Below are positions 1-8,553 of a stretch of 52,313 bases of DNA, piece by piece. The translations under genes and the position numbers were made by a program. The first letter of the stretch is position 1; each line of letters opens with the position of its first letter. Source of the stretch: an uncultured Eubacteriales bacterium. Lineage in GTDB: Bacteria > Bacillota > Clostridia > Lachnospirales > Lachnospiraceae. The notes beneath the pieces were generated by a model that saw nothing but the letters and a program-made list of their open reading frames with translations, was not told where the DNA came from and ran no database searches. Where the stretch lies: NCBI GenBank assembly GCA_900317515.1, contig ONHA01000017.1:1-52313 (forward strand), in the 5' to 3' direction.

Positions 1-1
1 C

Positions 2-1756
2 AACGTGCAGGATATCTTCAGAGAACTGAACATGGACGACCATATCAAGAAGATGGATAAGGATGGGTGTCTGTATTCGGTGGTCAAGGCATTTTCGGAG
101 CTGGATCTATCCATTCAGACCTTCGACAGCATCAAGATGGGATATATCTTTGAGAATCTAATCGGTCGATTCTACCAGAACGTGGATGCCGGACAGTTTT
201 ACACGGGCCGCGATATCATCAAACTTCTTGTCTCAATTTTGCTTGCAGAAGGGTGCGATGATATCTTTGATGACGGAAAGGTGATTACCGTATGCGATCA
301 GGCATGCGGTACCGGAGGTATGCTCTCAACCGCGTATTCGTATATCCGGCATTTTAATCCGACCGCAGATGTGCGCCTGTTTGGTCAGGAGTTCATGGGA
401 CAGACCTATGCGATCGGACTTGCAGAGATGCTGATTAAAGGGCAAAATGCGGAGAATTTCCGCCATGCGGATACGCTGAAGGAAGATTGTTTTAGCGGCA
501 CACGCATGCGGTTCCTGATCGAAAACCCGCCATTTGGAACACCCTGGTCCGGCTCAGATGCAAAAGCCGGTCAGGAAGACGCTGTTAAAAATGAGTACGC
601 AAAAGGATTCAACGGACGCTGGGGAGCAGGGCTTCCGGGCGGAGGTGATTCTCAGCTTCTGTTCATGCAGTCTGCGATTGCGAAGCTGGATGACAATCTT
701 GGTCGTGCAGCTATCATCGAGAACGGATCTCCGCTCTTTACCGGCGGCACGTCTTCGGGAGAATCGCAGGTTCGCCGCTGGCTCCTTGAGCAGGATTTAA
801 TCGAAGCAATCATCGCTATGCCTACGGATCTCTTTTACAATACGGGAATTGCCACGTATGTATGGCTTATTTCGAAGAATAAGCGCGCAGAGCGCAAAGG
901 CAAGATTCAGTTGATCGATGCGACACAAATCTCTCATAGACTGAGAAAGCCTTTGGGCAATAAGAAAAATGAATTTTCCCCGGAAGACCGTGCGGAAATC
1001 ACAAGAGTGTATGCGGCATTTGAGCAGAGTGAGATCAGCAAGATTTACGATAATACGGAGTTCATTTACCGTGAATATACTGTGATGCAGCCACTTCAGA
1101 GAAGCTATGGCTTCAGTGAAGAACGTATCCAGAACATGCTGCAATCCGGTGCGCTGAAATCTTTGTGGGATGATGCGAAAGTCGCAGACCTCGAAGAGAA
1201 AGGTACGACAGCTACTGCAAAAGAGCAAAAGGCTTTGGAAGATTTCATGAAGACGAAGCCTTTATACGAGGCGATCATTGAGACGCTGAATGCTGCGGTA
1301 TCAGAGCAGAAATGGCTGTCTCCGGAGGCATTTTTGCCTGTATTAGATAAGGTTCTGGCCGGCCTCTCCGTTGATAAAAAGCTGTTTGATAAGATTATGG
1401 ATGGGCTGTCCGTCATGGATAAGGAAGCCGAAATCCAGAGGGAGACGAAGGGAAAGAACAAAGGGGCCATTATCTATGATAAGGCATCGAAGGATACCGA
1501 GATTGTGAAATGGGACGAGACCATCGAGGATTATATGGCCCGCGAAGTACTTCCTCATGTTCCCGATGCAAAGTGGTTCTGGGAAGAGAATGTCGGAGCA
1601 AAGAAGCCTGTAATCAAGACAGGTGCCGAAATTCCGTTTACACGGTATTTCTATAAGTATCAGCAGCCTGAGGCGAGTGAAGTGCTGGCGGAGCGGTTCA
1701 GTGCTTTGGAGAGCAGTGTGGATGAGCGCATTCGCAAACTGTTTGGGAAGGGCTGA
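2..1756 (+). CDS. hsdM: Type I restriction-modification DNA methylase, HsdM (5' end outside window)
   Basis: N6-adenine methyltransferase subunit of a type I restriction-modification complex. It works with HsdS to methylate the target and with HsdR to cleave unmodified DNA. The frame is open to the left edge, so the start and most of the N-terminal HsdM_N helical domain are missing. The AdoMet-binding motif I is seen as DQACGTGGM about 100 codons in, and the catalytic motif IV as NPPF at 524-535. The C-terminal part is charged and helical, as usual for the family. The stop is 12 bp before hsdS, with no promoter between. Base composition is lower in GC than genes from 6140 onward, which fits a horizontally acquired operon. 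Family assignment is secure. Confidence 0.95.
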   Translation, partial: NVQDIFRELNMDDHIKKMDKDGCLYSVVKAFSELDLSIQTFDSIKMGYIFENLIGRFYQNVDAGQFYTGRDIIKLLVSILLAEGCDDIFDDGKVITVCDQACGTGGMLSTAYSYIRHFNPTADVRLFGQEFMGQTYAIGLAEMLIKGQNAENFRHADTLKEDCFSGTRMRFLIENPPFGTPWSGSDAKAGQEDAVKNEYAKGFNGRWGAGLPGGGDSQLLFMQSAIAKLDDNLGRAAIIENGSPLFTGGTSSGESQVRRWLLEQDLIEAIIAMPTDLFYNTGIATYVWLISKNKRAERKGKIQLIDATQISHRLRKPLGNKKNEFSPEDRAEITRVYAAFEQSEISKIYDNTEFIYREYTVMQPLQRSYGFSEERIQNMLQSGALKSLWDDAKVADLEEKGTTATAKEQKALEDFMKTKPLYEAIIETLNAAVSEQKWLSPEAFLPVLDKVLAGLSVDKKLFDKIMDGLSVMDKEAEIQRETKGKNKGAIIYDKASKDTEIVKWDETIEDYMAREVLPHVPDAKWFWEENVGAKKPVIKTGAEIPFTRYFYKYQQPEASEVLAERFSALESSVDERIRKLFGKG

Positions 1757-1768
1757 TGGTGAGAGCGT

Positions 1769-3025
1769 ATGAAAGCAATGAAGAATAGTAGAATTCCATG
1801 GATAGGGAACATCCCTTCTCATTGGGATGTTGGTCGTATTGACAGTTTTTATAAGTTAAGGAACACAAAAGTAAGTGACGAGGATTATCCTCCACTTTCG
1901 GTTACCAAAGAAGGTATTTTGCACCAACTTGAAACTGCAGCAAAAACGAATGCTCATGATGACAGAAAGTTAGTACACAGAGGTGATTTTGTTATAAATA
2001 GTAGATCAGATCGTCGTGGTTCGTGTGGTATTTCGCCATATGATGGGTCTGTTTCTCTAATTAACACTATATTGGCTCCGAAGGGGGAGATGAGCCCTAA
2101 ATATTATGATTGGCTATTTCATACTGCTCAGTTTGCTGATGAATTCTATAAGTGGGGACACGGTATAGTTGATGATTTATGGACTACAAACTATCAAGAT
2201 ATGAAGAAAATTAATATTCCTGTTCCTCCAATTGATGAACAACAGAATATTGCAATATATCTGAATAAGCAGTGTGCTGAAATCGACGCACTTTCCGCCG
2301 ATATTCAGTCCGAAATCGAGACGCTGGAAGCATATAAACGGTCTGTCATCACGGAAGCCGTGACGAAGGGACTGGATAAGAATGTGCCGATGAAGGATAG
2401 CGGGACACCTTGGTGTCCTGAAATTCCTGCACATTGGGAGTATTCAAATCCCAAAGCACTTTTTACGCAAAGGGGTGACAGAGCATTTTTAGGGGATCGC
2501 CAACTGACAGCAAGTCAAGAATATGGCATTGTGTATCAAGATGAATTTATGGAAATGACAGGTAATAGAGTTGTTACAGTTATGAAGGACTTCAGCATTC
2601 TGAAACATGTTGAACCTGGAGACTTTGTTATTAGTATGCGCAGTTTTCAGGGGGGACTAGAATATAGTGAAGTTAAGGGATGTATTAGCTCAGCTTATGT
2701 AATGCTGATACCAAATAAAAATTTAGTGTATTCTCCTTTTTACAAATGGTTCTTTAAGTCTGATAAATATATCAATGCTATTCAGAGCACTTCCAATCTT
2801 GTTAGGGATGGGCAAGCAATGCGTTACGCTAACTTTGCAAAAGTTCCCTTATTTATTGTCCCTTTAGATGAACAAAAAAGAATTGCAGATTATCTTGACC
2901 GTCATATATCAGAAATTAATAGTATTATGAAAGGAAAGCGGGAACAACTTGCAGTCCTTGCCGACTACAAAAAATCTATCATCTATGAATATGTAACTGG
3001 AAAGAAGGAGGTTCCGGCCGTATGA
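1769..3025 (+). CDS. hsdS: Type I restriction-modification specificity subunit, HsdS
   Basis: DNA-recognition subunit, 418 aa, which positions HsdM and HsdR on a bipartite target. It has the classical two-half layout: target recognition domain 1 (about residues 1-150, opening PWIGNIPSHW), a conserved helical spacer (about 155-215, with DEQQNIA and LEAYKRSVITEAVTKG), recognition domain 2 (opening PWCPEIPAHW), and a second helix (DEQKRIADYL, ADYKKSIIYEYVTG). Both recognition domains are strikingly AT-rich compared with the central spacer and hsdR, the usual sign that specificity domains are exchanged between strains. ATG 1769 is chosen because it follows hsdM closely and precedes the first recognition domain directly. 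The stop overlaps the hsdR start by 4 bp (ATGA). The recognition sequence cannot be read from the protein. Confidence 0.95.
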   Translation: MKAMKNSRIPWIGNIPSHWDVGRIDSFYKLRNTKVSDEDYPPLSVTKEGILHQLETAAKTNAHDDRKLVHRGDFVINSRSDRRGSCGISPYDGSVSLINTILAPKGEMSPKYYDWLFHTAQFADEFYKWGHGIVDDLWTTNYQDMKKINIPVPPIDEQQNIAIYLNKQCAEIDALSADIQSEIETLEAYKRSVITEAVTKGLDKNVPMKDSGTPWCPEIPAHWEYSNPKALFTQRGDRAFLGDRQLTASQEYGIVYQDEFMEMTGNRVVTVMKDFSILKHVEPGDFVISMRSFQGGLEYSEVKGCISSAYVMLIPNKNLVYSPFYKWFFKSDKYINAIQSTSNLVRDGQAMRYANFAKVPLFIVPLDEQKRIADYLDRHISEINSIMKGKREQLAVLADYKKSIIYEYVTGKKEVPAV

Positions 3026-6000
3026 ATGACATCCTTTCCGAGAAGCAATATCAGCATGAAATCATGGACTATCTGCATGATTACAACGGCTACACGATCC
3101 GTAAGAACAAATCTTTTGACCGCTATTATGCTCTGGACCGTGAGATGCTGTTTAAATTTCTCGATCAGTCTCAGCCGGATGTGATGGCGGAACTTCGAAA
3201 AATCTTCAAGCAGGACACCGAAGATACGATTGTCAACGTCATCAATGAGGCTGCGACAGCGAACAAGTCCTCTCTGGTAGAAGTGTTCAAGAACGGCGTC
3301 GAAATCAGCAATCGTCACATAGACCTGATGTACACAAAGCCCGCCACAACGTTCAATAAAACGCTGAATAAGCGGTATGACGACAATATTCTTTCCGTGA
3401 TGGAGGAAGTCTGGGCAAACGACAATGAACGGGTGGATCTTGTCATTTTTCTGAACGGGATTGCGATTATCTCATTTGAACTAAAGTGCAACGCCGCCGG
3501 TCAGTCATACCACGACGCGATTACGCAATATCGCACCGACAGAGACCCGAAGACAAGGCTCTTCAGGTTCAAGGCAGGCTGTATCGTCAACTTTGCTATG
3601 GACCTTGAAGAGGTCTATATGACCACGAAACTGGACCGGCAGGCCACTGTGTTCCTGCCGTTCAATATGGGACGCGGCGAAGGTGTGAACTCCGGTGCCG
3701 GAAATCCTATTTTTGAGGACAGATACAGTGTCTCGTACATGTGGGAAGATATCCTTACAAAGGATACGATTCTGGACCTTATCAGCAAATTCATTTTCAT
3801 CGAGCGCAAGGAGGAAGAGGACAGCCTGACGGGGAAGAAAAAGCGTTCGGAGACCGTTATCTTTCCGCGATATCATCAGCTGGACCTTATCAGGAAGCTT
3901 GTGGCATCCGTATCAGAGCACGGCAGTGACCTGAACTATCTGATTGAGCATTCCGCAGGTTCGGGAAAGACGAACAGCATCGCGTGGCTGACATACAGAC
4001 TTGCATCGCTGCATGATGCAAACAATCGGATTATTTTCGATAACATTATCATTGTCACTGACCGCGTGGTCGTAGACAGGCAGCTGCAGAAGGCAATCCT
4101 TGGAATGGATCACAAAGCAGGTCTGATCCGTGTGATGGACGATAAATGTACATCTGCCGATCTTGCGTATGAACTGACACACAATACGAAGATTATTGCC
4201 ACAACCATTCAGAAGTTCCCCTATATCGTGGATACGGTGGCGAATCTTCAGGGAAAGCGTTTTGCCGTTATCATCGACGAAGCACACTCCTCAACATCGG
4301 GAAAAGATATGCAGGCGGTGACGCAGTCTCTGAGTTCCGGTGATCTGCATTATGTGGATGCGGACGATATGATAAATGACCAGATCGAAAAATCCGGGAA
4401 ACAATCGAATGTATCTATGTTTGCATTTACTGCGACACCGAAGCATAAGACGCTTCGGCTGTTCGGACGGCTTAACACGAAAGGTCAGTACGAAGCTTTT
4501 CATCTGTATTCCATGAAACAGGCTATCGAAGAGGGATATATCCTGGATGTTCTTCAGAACTTTACGGAATACGATACGATGTATCAGCTGAATAAAGTGA
4601 TAGAAGAAGATCCTGAACTGAAGACGGATGAGGCAAAGAGGCAGATCGCAAGATTCGTGGCTCTTCATGAGACGAACATCGCACAGCGTGTGGAAGTGAT
4701 AGTGGAGCATTTCAGAACGGTCGTCATGCAGGAACTTGGCGGTATGGCGAAGGCGATGGTTGTCACATCCTCCCGCGAGGAAGCTGTGAGGTACCACAAG
4801 GCTTTCAAGAATTTCATTTCTCGAAAGGGATACAAAGGGATCGATGCTCTGGTGGCGTTCTCGGGCAAAGTGAAACTGGAAGATGACGATACAGAGTATA
4901 CGGAACCCGGGATGAACGGCGCACGTGAGGAACAGACGCCGGTCCTGTTTGACTCCGATGATTACAATGTGCTGATTGTCGCAAACAAGTATCAGACGGG
5001 ATTTGATCAGCGAAAACTCTGTGCCATGTATGTTCTTAAGAAGCTGAAAGGAGTCAACGCGGTTCAGACATTCAGCAGGCTGGATCGTATCTGCCCGCCT
5101 TTTGATAAAAAGACCTTTATCCTTGACTTTGTGAATCAGTATGAGGATGTGCAGAGTTCGTTCGCACCGTTCTATACGACGACGCTTCTGTCAGGGAATA
5201 TGAATCCGAAACATATCTATGATCTTGAAGCCAATCTGGACGCATTCATGGTTATGGATCCTCTGGATATCCAGAATTTCAATGATATTCTGTTCAAACA
5301 GCGCAATAAGACCGTTACGGCAGCGGAGAAGAGGGCACTTACCTTCTATCTTCAGAAATCTTCGAAGCTGATAAAGCAGTACAATGTCATTCAGCAGAAG
5401 GAAATCAGGATGAGGCTTCGAGGCTTTGTCCGGTTCTATGAGTTCCTGCTTCAGGCAAGCTGCTTTAAGGATGTCGAGATTCACAAGAAGTATGTGTTTA
5501 TCACCTATCTGCTTTCGTATCTGGATATATCGGGCGGCGGCAGCGGATTTGATCTTACCGGAAAAATCAAAGCAAGCCAGTTTGTCCAGAAAAAGGGTAA
5601 AACTCATGTGGATGAGAAGCTTGTGTCTAAGCCCGTGATGAGACTTCCGCAGTCGGATGGGTTCAATCTTACCGTGGAAAAGAAAGAGCGACTTAGTCAG
5701 ATAATCGCGGATATCAATTCACGAACCGGGAAGAAATACGATTCGGATGTGGCTGTAAAAGCAATGCTGCAGATCCGTGATATCCTGATGAAATCCGACA
5801 AGCTGAAGAAATCCGCGCAGAACAACAGCGAAGCTGATTTTGAATTCTCGTTCTATGACGATATTGACGATGCTTTAATTGAGGGTCTGGAACAGAATCA
5901 GGACTTTTTCACGCTGCTTCTGAATAACGAGGAACTCAAACGGTCGGTGCTCGGAATCTTTTCAGGAGAGATTTATAAGGCGCTGAGGCAGAATGAGGCT

Positions 6001-6090
6001 TCGGAAAAGAATATCATTTATGAATATTCAGCACCGATGGGAAAAGTGGCAGAAGATTTGCCGGTGTATGATGAGAAGAAGCAGGGATGA
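3022..6090 (+). CDS. hsdR: Type I restriction endonuclease subunit R, HsdR
   Basis: Motor and nuclease subunit of the type I enzyme, 1022 aa, full length for the family. The N-terminal PD-(D/E)XK nuclease is visible as D139, then E153-x-K155 in the strand ISFELK. The SF2 translocase follows: Walker A HSAGSGKT (310-317), Walker B DEAH (419-422), motif III FTATP, and the C-terminal RecA lobe with QTGFDQ and the motif VI-like TFSRLDR. A helical C-terminal region, needed for binding the methylase core, fills the rest. The start overlaps the hsdS stop, so translation is probably coupled. All catalytic motifs are intact, so the restriction activity looks functional provided the unseen hsdM start is intact. 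Confidence 0.96.
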   Translation: MNDILSEKQYQHEIMDYLHDYNGYTIRKNKSFDRYYALDREMLFKFLDQSQPDVMAELRKIFKQDTEDTIVNVINEAATANKSSLVEVFKNGVEISNRHIDLMYTKPATTFNKTLNKRYDDNILSVMEEVWANDNERVDLVIFLNGIAIISFELKCNAAGQSYHDAITQYRTDRDPKTRLFRFKAGCIVNFAMDLEEVYMTTKLDRQATVFLPFNMGRGEGVNSGAGNPIFEDRYSVSYMWEDILTKDTILDLISKFIFIERKEEEDSLTGKKKRSETVIFPRYHQLDLIRKLVASVSEHGSDLNYLIEHSAGSGKTNSIAWLTYRLASLHDANNRIIFDNIIIVTDRVVVDRQLQKAILGMDHKAGLIRVMDDKCTSADLAYELTHNTKIIATTIQKFPYIVDTVANLQGKRFAVIIDEAHSSTSGKDMQAVTQSLSSGDLHYVDADDMINDQIEKSGKQSNVSMFAFTATPKHKTLRLFGRLNTKGQYEAFHLYSMKQAIEEGYILDVLQNFTEYDTMYQLNKVIEEDPELKTDEAKRQIARFVALHETNIAQRVEVIVEHFRTVVMQELGGMAKAMVVTSSREEAVRYHKAFKNFISRKGYKGIDALVAFSGKVKLEDDDTEYTEPGMNGAREEQTPVLFDSDDYNVLIVANKYQTGFDQRKLCAMYVLKKLKGVNAVQTFSRLDRICPPFDKKTFILDFVNQYEDVQSSFAPFYTTTLLSGNMNPKHIYDLEANLDAFMVMDPLDIQNFNDILFKQRNKTVTAAEKRALTFYLQKSSKLIKQYNVIQQKEIRMRLRGFVRFYEFLLQASCFKDVEIHKKYVFITYLLSYLDISGGGSGFDLTGKIKASQFVQKKGKTHVDEKLVSKPVMRLPQSDGFNLTVEKKERLSQIIADINSRTGKKYDSDVAVKAMLQIRDILMKSDKLKKSAQNNSEADFEFSFYDDIDDALIEGLEQNQDFFTLLLNNEELKRSVLGIFSGEIYKALRQNEASEKNIIYEYSAPMGKVAEDLPVYDEKKQG

Positions 6091-6139
6091 AGTGTATTGT
6101 AAAGTGAGAATCGTCGCTTAAACCCGAAAAGGAGAGAGC

Positions 6140-8284
6140 ATGGCAAACAGCCTCCGCCGCAAAGACGCAAAACAATTGAAGGCAGCGCACGAAGCGCTGC
6201 TCGAAGACCTCCGCTCCGCCGCCGGACTGGCCACGGAGTGCAAAGCGCGCGCAAAGGAGGCCGCGGAAATGATCACCGCGCGGCGGATCATGGATGTGCT
6301 GAAGGAGGTCCCGGTCGAGGAGATCAACCGGGACAGGAAGGGATTCCGGACCAAGACACTCAGAGACTACGGCTACAACACGCTCGCGGACCTCGCGGCG
6401 GCGAGCGAATTCGCGCTCGAGGCCATCGACGGGATCAGCCCCTCGGCGGCGAAGGAAATCAAGACCCTGACCGATGAGATGACCGCGAAGACCCGCGAGG
6501 GAGTCCACATCCGGATCTCCGTGGATGAGCGAACCCCGGAAGTGACAGCTCTCATCAGGGCGGTGAGCCAGGCGAGGGATGCCGGCAAGGTTTCCGAGGC
6601 CGCGATAAAGCTCCACGGGCACTATGCGGCAGGGATCGAGAGAGCCCTGGAAGCTCTCGCTCCGACATCAAACGTGTTCAAATGGCTCTTCGCCGGGAAG
6701 GCGAAGAAGGAGACGGCGGGGAGTGCATTTTCATTTCTCGCGGAAGCAATTAACGGCGACTACGGGAAGGCCGGAGAGCAGATCATCTCGGTCGCTGACA
6801 CAATCAGCGGGAGGACGGAGGACGAGGCCTGGGCGGATTTTCAGGAGGAGCCGATTCCATTTTTCACGATGATCGAGGAGATCGCGCCGGGATTCCTCGG
6901 CAACGGCGACGGGACCTACGGGCTCCCGGAGGAGCTCGCGAGGAAGATCCAGGACGAGAAGTTGTTTCCGGAGGGTCTCAAATGCACGCTCCGCCGCTAC
7001 CAGGAGTGGGGTGTCAAGTACATCCTGCACCAGGGAAATGTGCTCCTGGGCGATGAAATGGGTCTCGGCAAGACCGTGCAGGCGATCGCCGCGATGGTGT
7101 CGCTCAAAAATACGGGGGCGACGCATTTCCTGATCGTGTGCCCGGCGGGCCTCAGGGTCAACTGGGTCAGGGAGATCCGGAAGCACAGCTATCTGCCGGT
7201 CGTCGAGATTTACGGGGCGAGGCGCGACGAGCACCTGGCCTACTGGCTGCGGGCCGGCGGCGCCGCGGTGACGACGTATGAGACGTGCGCGCATATTCAT
7301 TTTCCGGAAGATTTCCGGTGCTCGATGCTGATTGCGGACGAGGCGCATTATATCAAGAATCCCGAGGCGCAGCGGACGATCAACACAAAAAGGCTCTGTG
7401 AGAGCGCGGAGCGGCTGCTCTTTATGACCGGGACTGCGCTCGAGAACCGGGTGGATGAGATGATTTCCCTCATCGAGATCCTGAATCCGAAGGTTGCCTT
7501 CAGCCTCCGCGGGCTGGAATTTCTCTCGGCGGCCCCGATGTTCCGGGAGAGGGCAGCGGCCGTCTACTATCGGCGGAAGCGCGAGGATGTGCTTACGGAG
7601 CTGCCGGAGCTCATCGAGAGCCGCGAGTGGTGCAGTCTCACGTTGGAGGAGACCGCGCTCTACGAGCAGGCGATCCTTGCCCACAAGGTGAATGATGCCC
7701 GCCGCGTCTCCTTCAACGTGCAGGATGTCAGGCGCTCGTCCAAGGCGAAGCGGCTCTTTGAGCTCGTCGAGGAGGCGAGGGACGAGGGCAGGAAGGTTGT
7801 GGTGTTTTCATTTTTCTTAGATACGATCCAAAAGGTGCGGGAGCTCCTTGACTATCGGTGCCTCCCGGCGATCACGGGATCGATGTCCTCGGAGGAGAGG
7901 CAGCAGGTGATCGATACGTTTGAGGAGTCGGCGGCGGGCACGGTGCTGCCGGCGCAGATAAGCGCGGGCGGGACGGGCCTCAACATCCAGACCGCGAGCG
8001 TGGTGGTGATCTGCGAGCCGCAGCTGAAGCCTTCGTCGGAGAACCAGGCGATCTCGCGGGTCTATCGGATGGGGCAGACCAGAAATGTGCTGGTGTACCG
8101 GCTGCTCGCAGAGGATACGATCGACGAGAAGATTTTGAACCTTCTTGCAGGCAAGCAGGAGCTTTTTGACGCGTTCGCGGATAAGTCCGCGGCTGCCGAG
8201 GCGGAGGTTGACGCCGGGAACGTCGGCCGGATCGTTGAGGAGGAGATTGAGCGGATCAAAAGGGCGAGTGGGGACGGTTCCTGA
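6140..8284 (+). CDS. SNF2-family DEAD/DEAH-box ATPase with N-terminal helix-hairpin-helix region
   Basis: SWI2/SNF2-type double-stranded DNA translocase, 714 aa. The N-terminal part (about 70-115) resembles a helix-hairpin-helix DNA-binding unit (TLADL...AIDGISPSAAKEI). The ATPase core has Walker A DEMGLGKT (305-312), Walker B DEAH (400-403), motif III MTGTALENR, and in the second lobe SAGGTGLN plus the SNF2 signature QAISRVYRMGQT. A strong ribosome site (AAGGAGAG) precedes ATG 6140. It lies 49 bp after hsdR but has the GC-rich composition of the core genome, so it may not belong to the restriction island. The last codons (SGDGS) and the stop lie within a REP-like repeat starting at 8268, so the original C-terminus may have been altered. 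The role is unknown; DNA repair or transcription recycling is as likely as defence. Confidence 0.85.
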   Translation: MANSLRRKDAKQLKAAHEALLEDLRSAAGLATECKARAKEAAEMITARRIMDVLKEVPVEEINRDRKGFRTKTLRDYGYNTLADLAAASEFALEAIDGISPSAAKEIKTLTDEMTAKTREGVHIRISVDERTPEVTALIRAVSQARDAGKVSEAAIKLHGHYAAGIERALEALAPTSNVFKWLFAGKAKKETAGSAFSFLAEAINGDYGKAGEQIISVADTISGRTEDEAWADFQEEPIPFFTMIEEIAPGFLGNGDGTYGLPEELARKIQDEKLFPEGLKCTLRRYQEWGVKYILHQGNVLLGDEMGLGKTVQAIAAMVSLKNTGATHFLIVCPAGLRVNWVREIRKHSYLPVVEIYGARRDEHLAYWLRAGGAAVTTYETCAHIHFPEDFRCSMLIADEAHYIKNPEAQRTINTKRLCESAERLLFMTGTALENRVDEMISLIEILNPKVAFSLRGLEFLSAAPMFRERAAAVYYRRKREDVLTELPELIESREWCSLTLEETALYEQAILAHKVNDARRVSFNVQDVRRSSKAKRLFELVEEARDEGRKVVVFSFFLDTIQKVRELLDYRCLPAITGSMSSEERQQVIDTFEESAAGTVLPAQISAGGTGLNIQTASVVVICEPQLKPSSENQAISRVYRMGQTRNVLVYRLLAEDTIDEKILNLLAGKQELFDAFADKSAAAEAEVDAGNVGRIVEEEIERIKRASGDGS

Positions 8285-8356
8285 TTCTCCGGGGACGGTT
8301 CTTGAGGGAATCTGCAGAGCAGATTCCTTCCGAGAACCGTCCCGTTCCTGTCCCAC
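8268..8356. repeat. REP-like nested palindromic repeat (GGGGACGGTTC family)
   Basis: Four copies of a GGGGACGG-type module in alternating orientation. Forward copies sit at 8270-8280 and 8291-8301, an inverted copy at 8334-8343, and a diverged inverted copy (TTCCTGTCCCAC) ends at 8356. The centre is a near-perfect hairpin: GGGACGGTTC at 8292-8301 pairs with 8334-8343, and GGAATCTGC at 8307-8315 pairs with 8319-8327 around an AGA loop. The outer GTGGG...CCCAC ends bound the element. It contains the stop codon of the SNF2 gene and ends exactly where the tRNA promoter's -35 box begins. There is no T-tract, so it is not a standard terminator. Similar GGGGACGGTTC/GAACCGTCCCC palindromes are, from memory, common in Clostridia. 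Confidence 0.75.
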
Positions 8357-8385
8357 TTGCATTTTAATTGAGTGTATTGTATAAT
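8357..8385 (+). promoter_or_regulatory. Promoter of tRNA-Leu
   Basis: TTGCAT (8357-8362), 17-bp spacer, perfect TATAAT (8380-8385). Transcription would start a few bases before the tRNA at 8400. No terminator is seen between the tRNA and trkA, so this promoter may also feed trkA-trkH. Confidence 0.8.
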
Positions 8386-8399
8386 AGAAAGATACAATT

Positions 8400-8480
8400 G
8401 CGGCTGTGGCGGAATTGGCAGACGCGCAGGATTTAGGTTCCTGTGGCACACCCGTGTGGGTTCAAATCCCACCAGCCGCA
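8400..8480 (+). tRNA. tRNA-Leu (anticodon UAG)
   Basis: 81-nt type II tRNA. The acceptor stem GCGGCTG (8400-8406) pairs with CAGCCGC (8473-8479), and the discriminator is A8480. The anticodon stem CAGGA/TCCTG (8427-8431 and 8439-8443) holds the loop TTTAGGT, so the anticodon is TAG at 8434-8436, reading CUN leucine codons. The variable region (8444-8455) is 12 nt, long as expected for Leu. The T arm is GTGGG-TTCAAAT-CCCAC. No CCA is encoded; it must be added after transcription. Confidence 0.96.
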
Positions 8481-8553
8481 CTCTCTTCATTATTAGAAGA
8501 CTTATCATATATCAAATTCACATTTTTCAAAACAGATCCAGGAGGATCAGAAT

